A stretch of 21,716 nucleotides of DNA from JAHECQ01 sp047638695 (GTDB lineage Bacteria > Actinomycetota > Acidimicrobiia > Acidimicrobiales > SZUA-35). Position numbers and translations under genes: made by a program. Where the stretch lies: positions 1-21,716 of the forward strand of contig JBLINY010000076.1 of the NCBI GenBank assembly GCA_047638695.1. The letters are read 5' to 3'. Position 1 is the stretch's first letter. Each line of letters begins with the position of its first letter. Below the pieces are notes generated by a model that searched no databases, had not been told where the DNA came from, and saw nothing but the letters and a program-made list of their open reading frames with translations. Positions 13,756 to 21,226 of the stretch are shown here, piece by piece.

Positions 13756-14718
13756 ATGCTCATCGTGAACGACAACCCAACCAGGTCGCGCCGCTCGGCT
13801 CGACGTTTCGGCGCCGCTTGGGCCTCCCTCGTGGGCGCAGCCCTCGTGATTGCCGCATGCGGGGGCTCTGATGCCGCCGCACCGGCAGCTGAAGAACCCG
13901 TGGCCGAAGCGGCCCCTGCGGCCGAAGCCACGACACCGGCGGTGGTCGCGCCAGCGGCGACCATCGGTGAAACCGATCTCGGTGATGTACTCGTCGGCGA
14001 GCGCGGCCTCACGCTCTATGGCTTCACCAACGACGTTGATGCAACATCGGTTTGCTACGGCGCATGTGCCGACGCGTGGCCTCCCGTGATCGTCGGGGCC
14101 GATTGGGGCGTCGCTCCAGGTCTCGACGAAGGCATCTTCAACGCCATCGTGCGTGACGATGGGCAACTCCAGCTCGTAGCGGGCAAGTGGCCGCTCTACT
14201 ACTTTGCCGGCGACGCAACGGCTGGCGATGTCAACGGCCAGACGTCGGGCGAGGTTTGGTTCGCCGTTGGCACCGACGGCGTACTCATCGAGGGCGCTCT
14301 CGGATCTGAGCCCGCGACAGAAGTGGCTGCTGCCGAAGGAGCGTCGTTGGTGACGACGGGAGACACCGATCTCGGTTCGGTACTCGTCGACGCCGATGGT
14401 TTGACGTTGTACGGCTTCACTGAGGATGTGGAAGGCCTTCCGACATGTAACGACGCATGTGCCGATGCATGGCCGCCGTACTTGGTGGGAGACAGCGGTC
14501 TTCCCGCTGGCCTGGACGAAGCAGTTTTCTCAGTCGTGACACGTGAGGACGGCAGCAACCAGCTGAAGGCAGGGGCCTGGCCGCTCTACTACTTCGCTGG
14601 AGACGCAGCACCCGGTGAGACCAACGGTCAGGCGTCCGGCGACGTTTGGTTCGTCGTCACCGCAGACGGAGGCCTCGTCGACGCAGCTGCTTCAGGCGAA
14701 ACCGACGACGGCTACTGA
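13756..14718 (+). CDS. Lipoprotein with two COG4315-type (Lipoprotein_15) repeats
   Basis: 320 residues with a signal peptide and lipobox IAAC (Cys35). After an Ala/Glu/Pro-rich linker come two homologous domains, about 72-175 and 200-305. Each has LTLYGFT, a C..(A)CA.AWPP motif (Cys100/Cys104; Cys231/Cys235), WPLYYFAGD, and NGQ.SG(E/D)VWF. This secreted repeat is common in actinobacterial lipoproteins encoded beside cupredoxins and membrane electron carriers; function is not established. An AAAGGAAAG ribosome binding site precedes ATG 13756. The paired cysteines could form disulfides. The C-terminus (ETDDGY) is short and acidic. Confidence 0.93.
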   Translation: MLIVNDNPTRSRRSARRFGAAWASLVGAALVIAACGGSDAAAPAAEEPVAEAAPAAEATTPAVVAPAATIGETDLGDVLVGERGLTLYGFTNDVDATSVCYGACADAWPPVIVGADWGVAPGLDEGIFNAIVRDDGQLQLVAGKWPLYYFAGDATAGDVNGQTSGEVWFAVGTDGVLIEGALGSEPATEVAAAEGASLVTTGDTDLGSVLVDADGLTLYGFTEDVEGLPTCNDACADAWPPYLVGDSGLPAGLDEAVFSVVTREDGSNQLKAGAWPLYYFAGDAAPGETNGQASGDVWFVVTADGGLVDAAASGETDDGY

Positions 14719-15363
14719 TCAACCACAGGGGTCAGAATCTGAACTTAGAACGCCAGCGGCCATGACGAGCTGGTAGGCCAGAGTTGCTTGTCTTCAGTTG
14801 GTCCGCCGTCGAAATCGAGGTCAGTTTCGGTGACTCTGGCGGCCTCGACGGCGGCAAGGGTGTCGCTGACCGCCGGTCTTCCGGCTAACTCAGCAACCCA
14901 TGAGGCATCGATCTTGGGGGCGCGGTCAGCAATCCAGGAAGTGTCGATCGCGGGACCGATGTCGGCTCCGCGATCGATCACTCATCCGAGTTTCAGAGGA
15001 ATCCCTTCCGAGTCTCTTTCTGCTTGCCTTGCCTTTCGGTGGCTCGGGCTGCATGACTTCGGGACCACTTCTCGGTTCGACGTATGCGCGAACAGTTGCC
15101 CCCGCCAATCGCATACAAACTCATCATCGGCTCCGGTCAAGGCTCGATTCTGTTCCAACCAAGGTCGTTCGTGAACGATGGTGGAGTTGACCCGCCATCA
15201 CGAACACGACAGCGATGGTGGCCGCTGAGCGATATGGGCTAAGAGCCTAATCCGACGTATACCGGTGGCTGCCATCAGTCCCACGCGCGATCGGCACCTA
15301 TTCGCTACGGGGTATCGGGCAGCAAGAGGCACTCGTAATGTTGGCTCTGGGCGGCCTTCCGGG
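14719..15363. other. Gene-poor stretch after the redox operon
   Basis: No convincing gene. A minus-strand frame at 14745-14981 (78 codons from GTG, MIDRGADIGPAIDTSWIADR ...) has an internal near-duplication, IDTSWIADRAPK and IDASWVAELAGR, and an acidic tail, so it could be a gene remnant, but I cannot name it. 14990-15363 shows only short frames of poor composition. Confidence 0.4.
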
Positions 15364-15567
15364 CTGGGCTCGCGAAACTGCTGGTGGGAGCTTCGGTATG
15401 GGGTTCGAAAGTTGTTGCGGTTAGGGCCACTTCTGAAGACCCTTGACGCACGCGTTCGAACCCTCACTTGTCGTCGAGTCTCGCCGAGGGACTGGTTGTT
15501 GGCGTGATTATCGAGCACTTCGGCGTTGGCCCCGTCCCCTCGGTAGCCCGCAGTTCCTTGCCGGTTA
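15364..15567 (+). repeat. TA-associated palindromic repeat, copy 5
   Basis: The palindrome is at 15401-15463 (GGGTTCGAA ... TTCGAACCC, with one extra T in TTGTTGCGG). The match to copy 3 extends about 35 nt to the left (CTCGCGAAACTGCTGGTGGGAGC) and about 100 nt to the right (GTCGAGTCTCGCCG, GACTGGTTGTTGGCGTGA, CTCGGTAGCCCGCAG). The small HTH reading frame in the opposite strand is shifted right after its start and is dead here. Confidence 0.88.
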
Positions 15568-15609
15568 TGCGCTCCCTCAGGGCCTTTACACGGCAGCGAT
15601 GTCGAGCAC

Positions 15610-15638
15610 ATGACAATGGCAGTATGAACAAGTATGAT
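15610..15638 (+). promoter_or_regulatory. Promoter of the CopG-VapC module
   Basis: ATGACA (15610-15615), 17-nt spacer, TATGAT (15633-15638), then 6 nt to the ATG at 15645. Near-consensus and leaderless. It decides for the start at 15645 over the ATG at 15624, which lies inside the promoter. Confidence 0.7.
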
Positions 15639-15644
15639 TCTCCC

Positions 15645-15869
15645 ATGTCTGTCGAACGAGTCACTGTCTCACTCGAATCTGGTTTGGCTTCAGCAGTCCG
15701 AGAAGCCGCCGATGACGACTCCCTTAACATCTCAGCATGGTTCGCCGACGCAGCACGCCGACGACTCGCGAGCCGCGGCCTTCGCGACGTCATCGCCGAC
15801 TGGGAAGCCGAACACGGCACCTTCAGCGAACAAGAGCTCGACGCCGCAAGATCACGCCTTTCGCAGTGA
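15645..15869 (+). CDS. vapB: Ribbon-helix-helix antitoxin (CopG-type VapB)
   Basis: 74 residues. MSVERVTVSLESGLASAVRE has the RHH opening (basic strand, then first helix), and NISAWFADAARRRLA the second helix. The C-terminal tail (DWEAEHGTFSEQELDAARSR) is the usual toxin-binding segment. Overlaps the toxin by four bases (GTGA). Likely represses its own promoter. Confidence 0.9.
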   Translation: MSVERVTVSLESGLASAVREAADDDSLNISAWFADAARRRLASRGLRDVIADWEAEHGTFSEQELDAARSRLSQ

Positions 15870-16261
15870 CGGCACTCGTCCTCGATGCTGGCGCCCTCAT
15901 CGCTCTTGATCGCAACGATCGAGAGGTCTGGGCCATGCTGCGTGTGGCTGCCGATGACTCAAGCATCGTTCAAGTTCCAGCAGGAGTGATCGGACAAGCT
16001 TGGCGCGACGGTGCAAGACAGGCGCTACTCGCGCGTGCACTACAACACTGCGACGAGGTCGCCCTCGAAGGAACAGCCGCCCGTGCCGCTGGCCTGCTCT
16101 GCGGTAGAACCTCAACCGCGGATGTGATCGACGCCTCGATCGCGATAGCCGCAGCCGTTCTCAGTCGGACTGAACACGTTGTGATCCTCACATCGGATCG
16201 CGATGACATCACCCTGCTCGCAGACGAACTTCGAGCGCCTGTCCAGATAGAGATCGTTTGA
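15866..16261 (+). CDS. vapC: PIN-domain toxin (VapC-like), subfamily without the usual Glu
   Basis: 131 residues from GTG 15866: MTALVLDAGALIALDRNDRE. Asp7 is present, then ADVIDASIAIAA with Asp86/Asp89 and TSDRDDI with Asp111/Asp114. The second acidic position, usually Glu after the third strand, is Gln44 in VPAGVIGQAWRDG; this seems typical of the AGVIxQ(A/V)WR subfamily. Metal binding would then rely on three or four Asp residues. RNA target unknown. Coupled to the RHH antitoxin. Confidence 0.9.
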   Translation: MTALVLDAGALIALDRNDREVWAMLRVAADDSSIVQVPAGVIGQAWRDGARQALLARALQHCDEVALEGTAARAAGLLCGRTSTADVIDASIAIAAAVLSRTEHVVILTSDRDDITLLADELRAPVQIEIV

Positions 16262-16438
16262 CCATCAGCGACCACGGTCCAACGATCAAGAAACAGGCGA
16301 TGGCGCCAATCGGCTGCTGCTCGGAGCCATCGACCCGATGAGCGTTATGTGCGCAAACCTCCAAGCCCTAGCACCCCGAATACCGACCACATTGACGGAC
16401 CTGCTCGGCCGGATGGTTGTTCCGGGGGTGTCGGTATC

Positions 16439-16454
16439 GCTCGGGTCATGAGTC
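16439..16454 (+). repeat. Left direct repeat flanking the cyclase-ATPase gene
   Basis: GCTCGGGTCATGAGTC, matching 19318-19333 at 15 of 16 positions. Confidence 0.6.
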
Positions 16455-16548
16455 GGATCGGCCTTCCTGTAACGGCACATACATCGCTGGCAGAGTGGGC
16501 CGAGCACCGCCGGTGTTACCGAGTGGGTTGGGCCTTGGCTCATGGGTT

Positions 16549-16554
16549 TAGGGT
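16549..16554 (+). promoter_or_regulatory. Putative -10 box for the cyclase-ATPase gene
   Basis: TAGGGT lies 6 nt before the GTG start. No Shine-Dalgarno sequence or clear -35 box is seen. Confidence 0.45.
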
Positions 16555-16560
16555 GCGGGA

Positions 16561-19239
16561 GTGAACGAAGGGGCCGATGCTGTAGCGGGTGAGGGGGCAA
16601 GTCCAAGCGGGATCGTGACGTTCTTGTTCACTGACGTGGAAGGCTCGACGCGTCTGTGGGCCGACGACCGGGACGCCATGTCAGCGAGCCTGGAAGCCCA
16701 TGAACATATTCTCCGGGCCGCGTTCGAGCCCCGGGGCGGTTTCGTATTCACCACAGCCGGAGACAGTTTTGCCGTGGCGTTCAGTCGGGCGTCGGACGCA
16801 GTCGCCGCAGCACTACGGGCTCAAGAGGCGTTGGCTGAGACGGAATGGCTGGGCCCATCGCTGAAGGTTCGGATGGGTTTGCATCTGGGCGAAGCCCAAG
16901 AACGTGATGGCGATTACTTCGGCCCGGTGGTGAACACCACTGCCCGGCTCGAAGCGGCCGGACATGGCGGTCAAGTGTTGTTGACCGAACCAGTTCGACA
17001 AGCCGCTGAAGTCTCGGCTCGTGATCTCGGCGTCCACCATCTCCGCGATGTGGCTGACCCAGTCCAGATCTGGCAACTGGGCGACGGAGACTTCCCGCCG
17101 TTGCGGGTCGTGAATCCTGGTTTGACGAACCTGCCCGCGGCGGCTACTGCTCTGGTCGGCCGGTCAGAAGATCTGCGCAGCATCCGAAAAGCGTTCGACA
17201 CAGCGAGGGCGGTCACGCTGACCGCTGGCGGGGGGACGGGAAAGACCCGCCTGGCGGTGGCTGTCGGTGAGGACGAGTTACCGCATCGTGTTGATGGGGT
17301 GTGGTTCGTTGACCTGACCCCCGTGTCAGACGGGAGCCTGGTTGTTTCGGCGGTGGCTTCTGGGCTGGGGTTGAATCTTTTGGCTGGTGACCTGTCGGAA
17401 CAGATTCTGGACTTCGTCGCTAGCAAGGACTTGTTGTTGATTGTGGACAACTGTGAGCATCTGATCGACGAGGCCGCCGAGTTCGCTGAACGGTTCATTG
17501 CCCGACCAGGTAGGGCGACACTGTTGGCGACCAGCCGTGAGCGTCTCGATGTCGACGGTGAACAGGTCATAGTGGTGCCGCCACTATCGGCCGATGATGA
17601 GGGTTCGGCCGCGGTCGAGTTGTTCACCCGCCGGGCCGCCGAACTCGACTCGACCTTCACCCTGAATGAAGAGGATCGGGCGGTGGTGGCCCGATTGTGT
17701 CGCCGTCTGGACGGCATGCCGTTGGCGATCGAACTGGCCGCAGCCCGCAGCTCAGTGCTGTCTCCAGAAGAGTTGCTGGCCGGCATCGAAGACCGGTTCG
17801 CGTTGTTGCATGGTGGCCGCCGTCGCCAACGACAACGCACCCTCGAAGCAACTCTGGATTGGAGCTACAACCTGCTCGACACCGACGAGCAGGGCTTGCT
17901 TCGGGTGTTGGGGGCGTTTGTCGGCACGTTTGATCTTGATGCTGTCGCTGCTGTCGCCGGGGTCTCGCGTGGTGTCGCGGTCGATCTAGTTGACTCGCTG
18001 ATCGCCAAATCGCTTGTCGTCCGCGAAGGCACTTCTGGGCGGGCGCGGTTTCGGTTGTTCGAAACCACCGCCGCCTACGCTCAACAACACCTCGCCGATG
18101 CCGGCGATGCCAAGACTGTGCGGGATCGCCACCTCGACCACTATCTGGGTCTGGCGTTGCGTTACCCGTTGGCCATGTCGGCTGACCTGGCAGCCAGGAC
18201 GCTCCTCGGCCCAGACCGGGCCAATCTGGTGACGGCGTTCGAGTGGGCTGGGTCACAACAACAGTGGTCGACTGCGGCCCGGCTGTTGCTCGGGGCCTTT
18301 ACCGTGTTCCACTCGTACCCGATCGAAGGCATCGAACTCGTCGACCGATGCGTCGCCCACCTGAGCGCCGACGATCACGATCTGGCCATGCGGCTCATCT
18401 CAAACGAGTGGATGCTCCATCTCTTAACATCGGACGCCCGCGGGATTCAGAGCGGTTACCGCCGTTTGCGTGACTCGCCTACCGAACTGCATCAGGTCTA
18501 CGGCCTTGGCATGAATGGTTTCCTCCTCGAGGTCGCCGGTCGGCCCACCGAAGCACAAGCACTTCTCGAGCAAGCCTTCGACATCCAACGCCGGCTACTT
18601 CCGGGGCCTGACAAGATCCAGGCGGCAGTAGCGTGCGAGATCTTTGCCGGTGCGGCGGCCACACAACAGGGGGAGCCCGAGAGGGCGATCGGTCACGCAG
18701 CCACGGCCGGGACTCTGCAAGACGAGCTGGGCTTCGAATCAGAAGTGTCCATTCAGCGGTGGCTGGCCACCGCTATGGGTGCGCTCATGATGGGTGATCC
18801 CAATGCCGCGCTTAAAGTTGCCGACGATTTCGCCGCTGCCGATTCGGCGTATGCCACCGGGGACGAGATCCGAGCGATCGTCTATGCCGAGATGGGTGAG
18901 CTCGAACGTGCCCGCGTCTCCGCTGAGGCCCATGCACGGGTAGCGGTGACTGGTCGGGTTCCGCTACAGGCGACCGACAGCCTGGTCGTTCTTGCGGTGT
19001 TGTTCAACGCCGAAGGCGACACGGCCACCGCAGTCCGACTGATCGCGAACCTGGGACTATGCCGCAATACTGAGCTGCACGTATATGGCCAACAGCTCGC
19101 TGCACAATTCGGAGTCAGCGACGAATACCAGGCAAACCGAACCCGACTCATCAACCACAAGGGCGACGCCATCCGACAGCAATCAGCGGAGGACATCGAA
19201 ACCCTCCACCAAGAAATGACCCGCCGAGGCTGGAACTGA
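16561..19239 (+). CDS. Class III cyclase-ATPase-TPR signalling protein (892 aa)
   Basis: Domains in order: class III nucleotidyl cyclase (about 15-175), NB-ARC/STAND-like ATPase (about 195-480), and a helical TPR-like C-terminus (about 490-880). In the cyclase, metal Asp25 (FTDVEGST) and Asp68 (TTAGDSF) and the Asn125/Arg129 pair (VVNTTARLEAAG) are present, but the base-selecting Lys, four residues before Asp68, is Thr64, so the nucleotide specificity or activity may be changed. The ATPase has Walker A GGGTGKTR (223-230), Walker B LLLIVDNCEH (291-300), TSRERLDV and the MPLAIELAAAR motif. Such fusions are abundant in actinobacteria and act as STAND switches or regulators; here there is no LuxR HTH at the end, so DNA binding is not evident. 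Starts at GTG after a -10-like box. Confidence 0.93.
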   Translation: MNEGADAVAGEGASPSGIVTFLFTDVEGSTRLWADDRDAMSASLEAHEHILRAAFEPRGGFVFTTAGDSFAVAFSRASDAVAAALRAQEALAETEWLGPSLKVRMGLHLGEAQERDGDYFGPVVNTTARLEAAGHGGQVLLTEPVRQAAEVSARDLGVHHLRDVADPVQIWQLGDGDFPPLRVVNPGLTNLPAAATALVGRSEDLRSIRKAFDTARAVTLTAGGGTGKTRLAVAVGEDELPHRVDGVWFVDLTPVSDGSLVVSAVASGLGLNLLAGDLSEQILDFVASKDLLLIVDNCEHLIDEAAEFAERFIARPGRATLLATSRERLDVDGEQVIVVPPLSADDEGSAAVELFTRRAAELDSTFTLNEEDRAVVARLCRRLDGMPLAIELAAARSSVLSPEELLAGIEDRFALLHGGRRRQRQRTLEATLDWSYNLLDTDEQGLLRVLGAFVGTFDLDAVAAVAGVSRGVAVDLVDSLIAKSLVVREGTSGRARFRLFETTAAYAQQHLADAGDAKTVRDRHLDHYLGLALRYPLAMSADLAARTLLGPDRANLVTAFEWAGSQQQWSTAARLLLGAFTVFHSYPIEGIELVDRCVAHLSADDHDLAMRLISNEWMLHLLTSDARGIQSGYRRLRDSPTELHQVYGLGMNGFLLEVAGRPTEAQALLEQAFDIQRRLLPGPDKIQAAVACEIFAGAAATQQGEPERAIGHAATAGTLQDELGFESEVSIQRWLATAMGALMMGDPNAALKVADDFAAADSAYATGDEIRAIVYAEMGELERARVSAEAHARVAVTGRVPLQATDSLVVLAVLFNAEGDTATAVRLIANLGLCRNTELHVYGQQLAAQFGVSDEYQANRTRLINHKGDAIRQQSAEDIETLHQEMTRRGWN

Positions 19240-19300
19240 ACAAGCATCGCCGCTCAGTAACGACGCCCAGGCCACGCCAGAATCGGGGATCACAACCATC

Positions 19301-19318
19301 CCATCCTGCCGGGGATGG
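19301..19318 (+). terminator. Hairpin downstream of the cyclase-ATPase gene
   Basis: CCATCC and GGATGG form a 6-bp stem with loop TGCCGG, 61 nt after the stop. No T-run. Its last base overlaps the right direct repeat. The rest of 19240-19528 shows no gene. Confidence 0.4.
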
Positions 19319-19333
19319 CTCGGGTCGTGAGTC
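19318..19333 (+). repeat. Right direct repeat flanking the cyclase-ATPase gene
   Basis: GCTCGGGTCGTGAGTC, one mismatch to 16439-16454. Confidence 0.6.
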
Positions 19334-19528
19334 CTCGGCTTAACAAACACTGCGACTAAAGAATGGGTGGTGAAAGAGCACTGGACTCACCCGGCGGACG
19401 AAAGCACTGTCCGACAGGCCGGGCGGCCGTTTCGTCAGACGAAGGACATCGCAGAGAACATCTATGGCGGCGACTCAACGGTTGTGGACGCTGACCAGCG
19501 CCGTGTACGACCAGGGCTACCCTTTTGG

Positions 19529-20113
19529 CTAGCCGGTCAGTGCATCAACTGGCGTGTCGCCGCGGCTCGCTTTCCAGGCGTTCCACTTGTCCATTTGGGT
19601 GCGGGCCATCGCGCACTCGTCCCGGAATATCTGATGTTCTTTCTCTTCGGCAGAGGTGAACTCCAGCCGGTACCCATTGGGGTCGTGAAAGTAGATCGAC
19701 CGGAACATGCCATGGTCGATGGGCCCCTCAACCGCCACGCCCTTGCCGATCAGCCGTTGTTTCCACCCGTCGAGGTCGGCATGGTCGGCGACTCGCATCG
19801 CGAAGTGCAGATCCATACCCCAGCGGGTCTTAAACAGCTCATCGGGATCGTCGCCGGGATGATCAACTACATCGAAGAACGCGAGATGGGTTGGCTTGTC
19901 GGGGTCGCCGCTGCCGATGTCGAAGAAGATGTGTAGGTAGTCGACCGGTTCCCCGGTCGTTGGATGCCGGTCGATGTGTAGAGCCAGCGTCAATGGGAAT
20001 CCCACAACGTCTTCGTAGAATGCTCGAGTTTCTTCCGCGTCGCGACAGCGGTGTGCGGAATGATCGAGGCCGAACACTGGTGGCTGGTTCGGATCTGACG
20101 GTGTACGTGTCAT
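19529..20113 (-). CDS. VOC-family (glyoxalase/dioxygenase-like) protein
   Basis: 194 residues, one vicinal-oxygen-chelate domain: FGLDHSAHRCRDAEETRAFY at the start, WGMDLHFAMRV in the middle and FHDPNGYRLEFTS at the end. Probable metal ligands are His18, His103 and Glu151. HDPNGYRLEF is the classical VOC ending. The start at 20113 is chosen because AAGGGGA lies 6 nt upstream on the minus strand; an in-frame TTG start at 20137 would add eight residues. Substrate unknown: glyoxalases, extradiol dioxygenases and epimerases all share this fold. The hydrolase encoded 149 nt upstream on the same strand suggests a catabolic context. GGCTA/TAGCC at its stop codon can form a weak hairpin. Confidence 0.9.
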   Translation of the reverse strand: MTRTPSDPNQPPVFGLDHSAHRCRDAEETRAFYEDVVGFPLTLALHIDRHPTTGEPVDYLHIFFDIGSGDPDKPTHLAFFDVVDHPGDDPDELFKTRWGMDLHFAMRVADHADLDGWKQRLIGKGVAVEGPIDHGMFRSIYFHDPNGYRLEFTSAEEKEHQIFRDECAMARTQMDKWNAWKASRGDTPVDALTG

Positions 20114-20262
20114 GAACATCCCCTTCGACGAATACACAAACCTAGCTCAGCTTCGACGGGCCTGATCGCCTTGAGCTTCACAGCCGGCAGGGTTCTCGCC
20201 AACTTCAATGCCGTCGCCTCGACCCCCCTACGCCACCGATACCCGCCGTAACTCGTGTTTGG

Positions 20263-21027
20263 CTAGTCGCGGTGTGAGGCTGCGGCTAGTCCTTCGAGGG
20301 CGAGGCCCATCTCGAGTTCTTCGAGCATGACTTTCTTGAGTCGGTGGGTGAGCACATGGCGGGTGAAGCGCAGAAGGTGGACGTCTTTGGCGGCGAGCAT
20401 GTGCGCGATCTCCTTCGCTCGGTCCATAAGGGCATCGGCGGGGAGCACCTCGCCGACCACGCCGAGGTCCATCGCCTGCTGAGCGGTGATCTCTTGTCCA
20501 GTGAGAAGGAAGTGTCGGCCCCGGTTGTGTCCCAGTAGCAGTGGCCAGATGATCTGCATGCTGTCGCCCGGCACCAGTCCGTTGGTGAAGTGGGGCCGGT
20601 CGGAGAACACGGCGTGATCGGCGGCCAAGACAACGTCGGCGAGGATCGCCAGTTCGGAGTGGGCTCGGGCTGGGCCGTTCACGGCGGCGATGACGGGTAC
20701 GTCGATGTCGAGGAAGTTCATGACGAGCCGTTTGCCTTCCCATAGGACACGGTCCCAGGCCCCCGCTGGCACACCTTGCTCTGCCATCGCCGCCGCGCCT
20801 TCTTCTTGGAAGTCGATGAACGAGTCGCCGGTTCCGGTGATGATGACGACCCGGTTGTCGCGGTCGGCTGCAATCGCGGCGAACAGTTCAGGGAGTTCGC
20901 GGTGTGGCCCCCCAGCCCAAAGCAGGGGCCGGTCCCGGTAGTGCATACGAAGAGTCAGCACGCCGTCGTCAGTACGGTCGACGGCGATGTGGTCCCAGCT
21001 GTCGCGGTAGTCATCAAGTGTGGTCAT
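20263..21027 (-). CDS. Crotonase-superfamily hydrolase resembling 6-oxocamphor hydrolase
   Basis: 254 residues of the enoyl-CoA hydratase/isomerase superfamily. GGAGG lies 6 nt before the ATG at 21027. The oxyanion-hole segments are ITGTGDSF (63-70) and AAVNGPARAHSEL. Compared from memory with 6-oxocamphor hydrolase of Rhodococcus, the residues reported as catalytic or near the active site (His122, His145, Asp154, Glu244) correspond to His123, His146 (DRPHF), Asp155 (LVPGD) and Glu245 (LALEGLAAA), with a constant offset of one, and long matches such as NRGR.FLLTGQE. This suggests retro-Claisen cleavage of a cyclic beta-diketone rather than CoA-ester hydration. Generic enoyl-CoA hydratase remains possible. 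The VOC gene follows on the same strand. Confidence 0.88.
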   Translation of the reverse strand: MTTLDDYRDSWDHIAVDRTDDGVLTLRMHYRDRPLLWAGGPHRELPELFAAIAADRDNRVVIITGTGDSFIDFQEEGAAAMAEQGVPAGAWDRVLWEGKRLVMNFLDIDVPVIAAVNGPARAHSELAILADVVLAADHAVFSDRPHFTNGLVPGDSMQIIWPLLLGHNRGRHFLLTGQEITAQQAMDLGVVGEVLPADALMDRAKEIAHMLAAKDVHLLRFTRHVLTHRLKKVMLEELEMGLALEGLAAASHRD

Positions 21028-21226
21028 GTCATGCCTCCGGGCCCATTGCCGGGTGCGGGAGCACCCGGTCATCACCGAATCAGAGCACACCTGCGCGGCG
21101 GCCACCCTGCCGCCAGCATTCCTCTCTGAACTGAAGCCGGTTCTCGGTCGAAAGGCTTGGGGGCTTCTGTCGCTTTGGTGTTGTTATGTCAGGCTGGGTC
21201 GAGAGCGAAACGAGAAGGAGATCATG

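Larger units (their letters stand above)
16262..16560. other. Intergenic region between VapC and the cyclase-ATPase gene
   Basis: No gene seen. It contains the left 16-bp direct repeat (16439-16454) and a -10-like TAGGGT at 16549-16554, 6 nt before the GTG at 16561. Confidence 0.6.

Noticed and set aside
5281..15463. Palindromic repeats as classical integron attC sites
   Set aside because: The folding is similar, but the outer ends are GGGTTCGAA/TTCGAACCC and lack the RYYYAAC and GTTRRRY core boxes. No integrase is seen in the window.
5281..15567. CRISPR array
   Set aside because: Repeat copies are hundreds to thousands of bases apart with genes between them and no regular spacers.
16971..17840. 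289-codon minus-strand frame inside the cyclase-ATPase gene
   Set aside because: Low-complexity Ser/Arg/Pro composition and fully antisense to a well-conserved multidomain gene.
19367..19936. 189-codon plus-strand frame
   Set aside because: Antisense to the VOC-family gene, which has complete family motifs.
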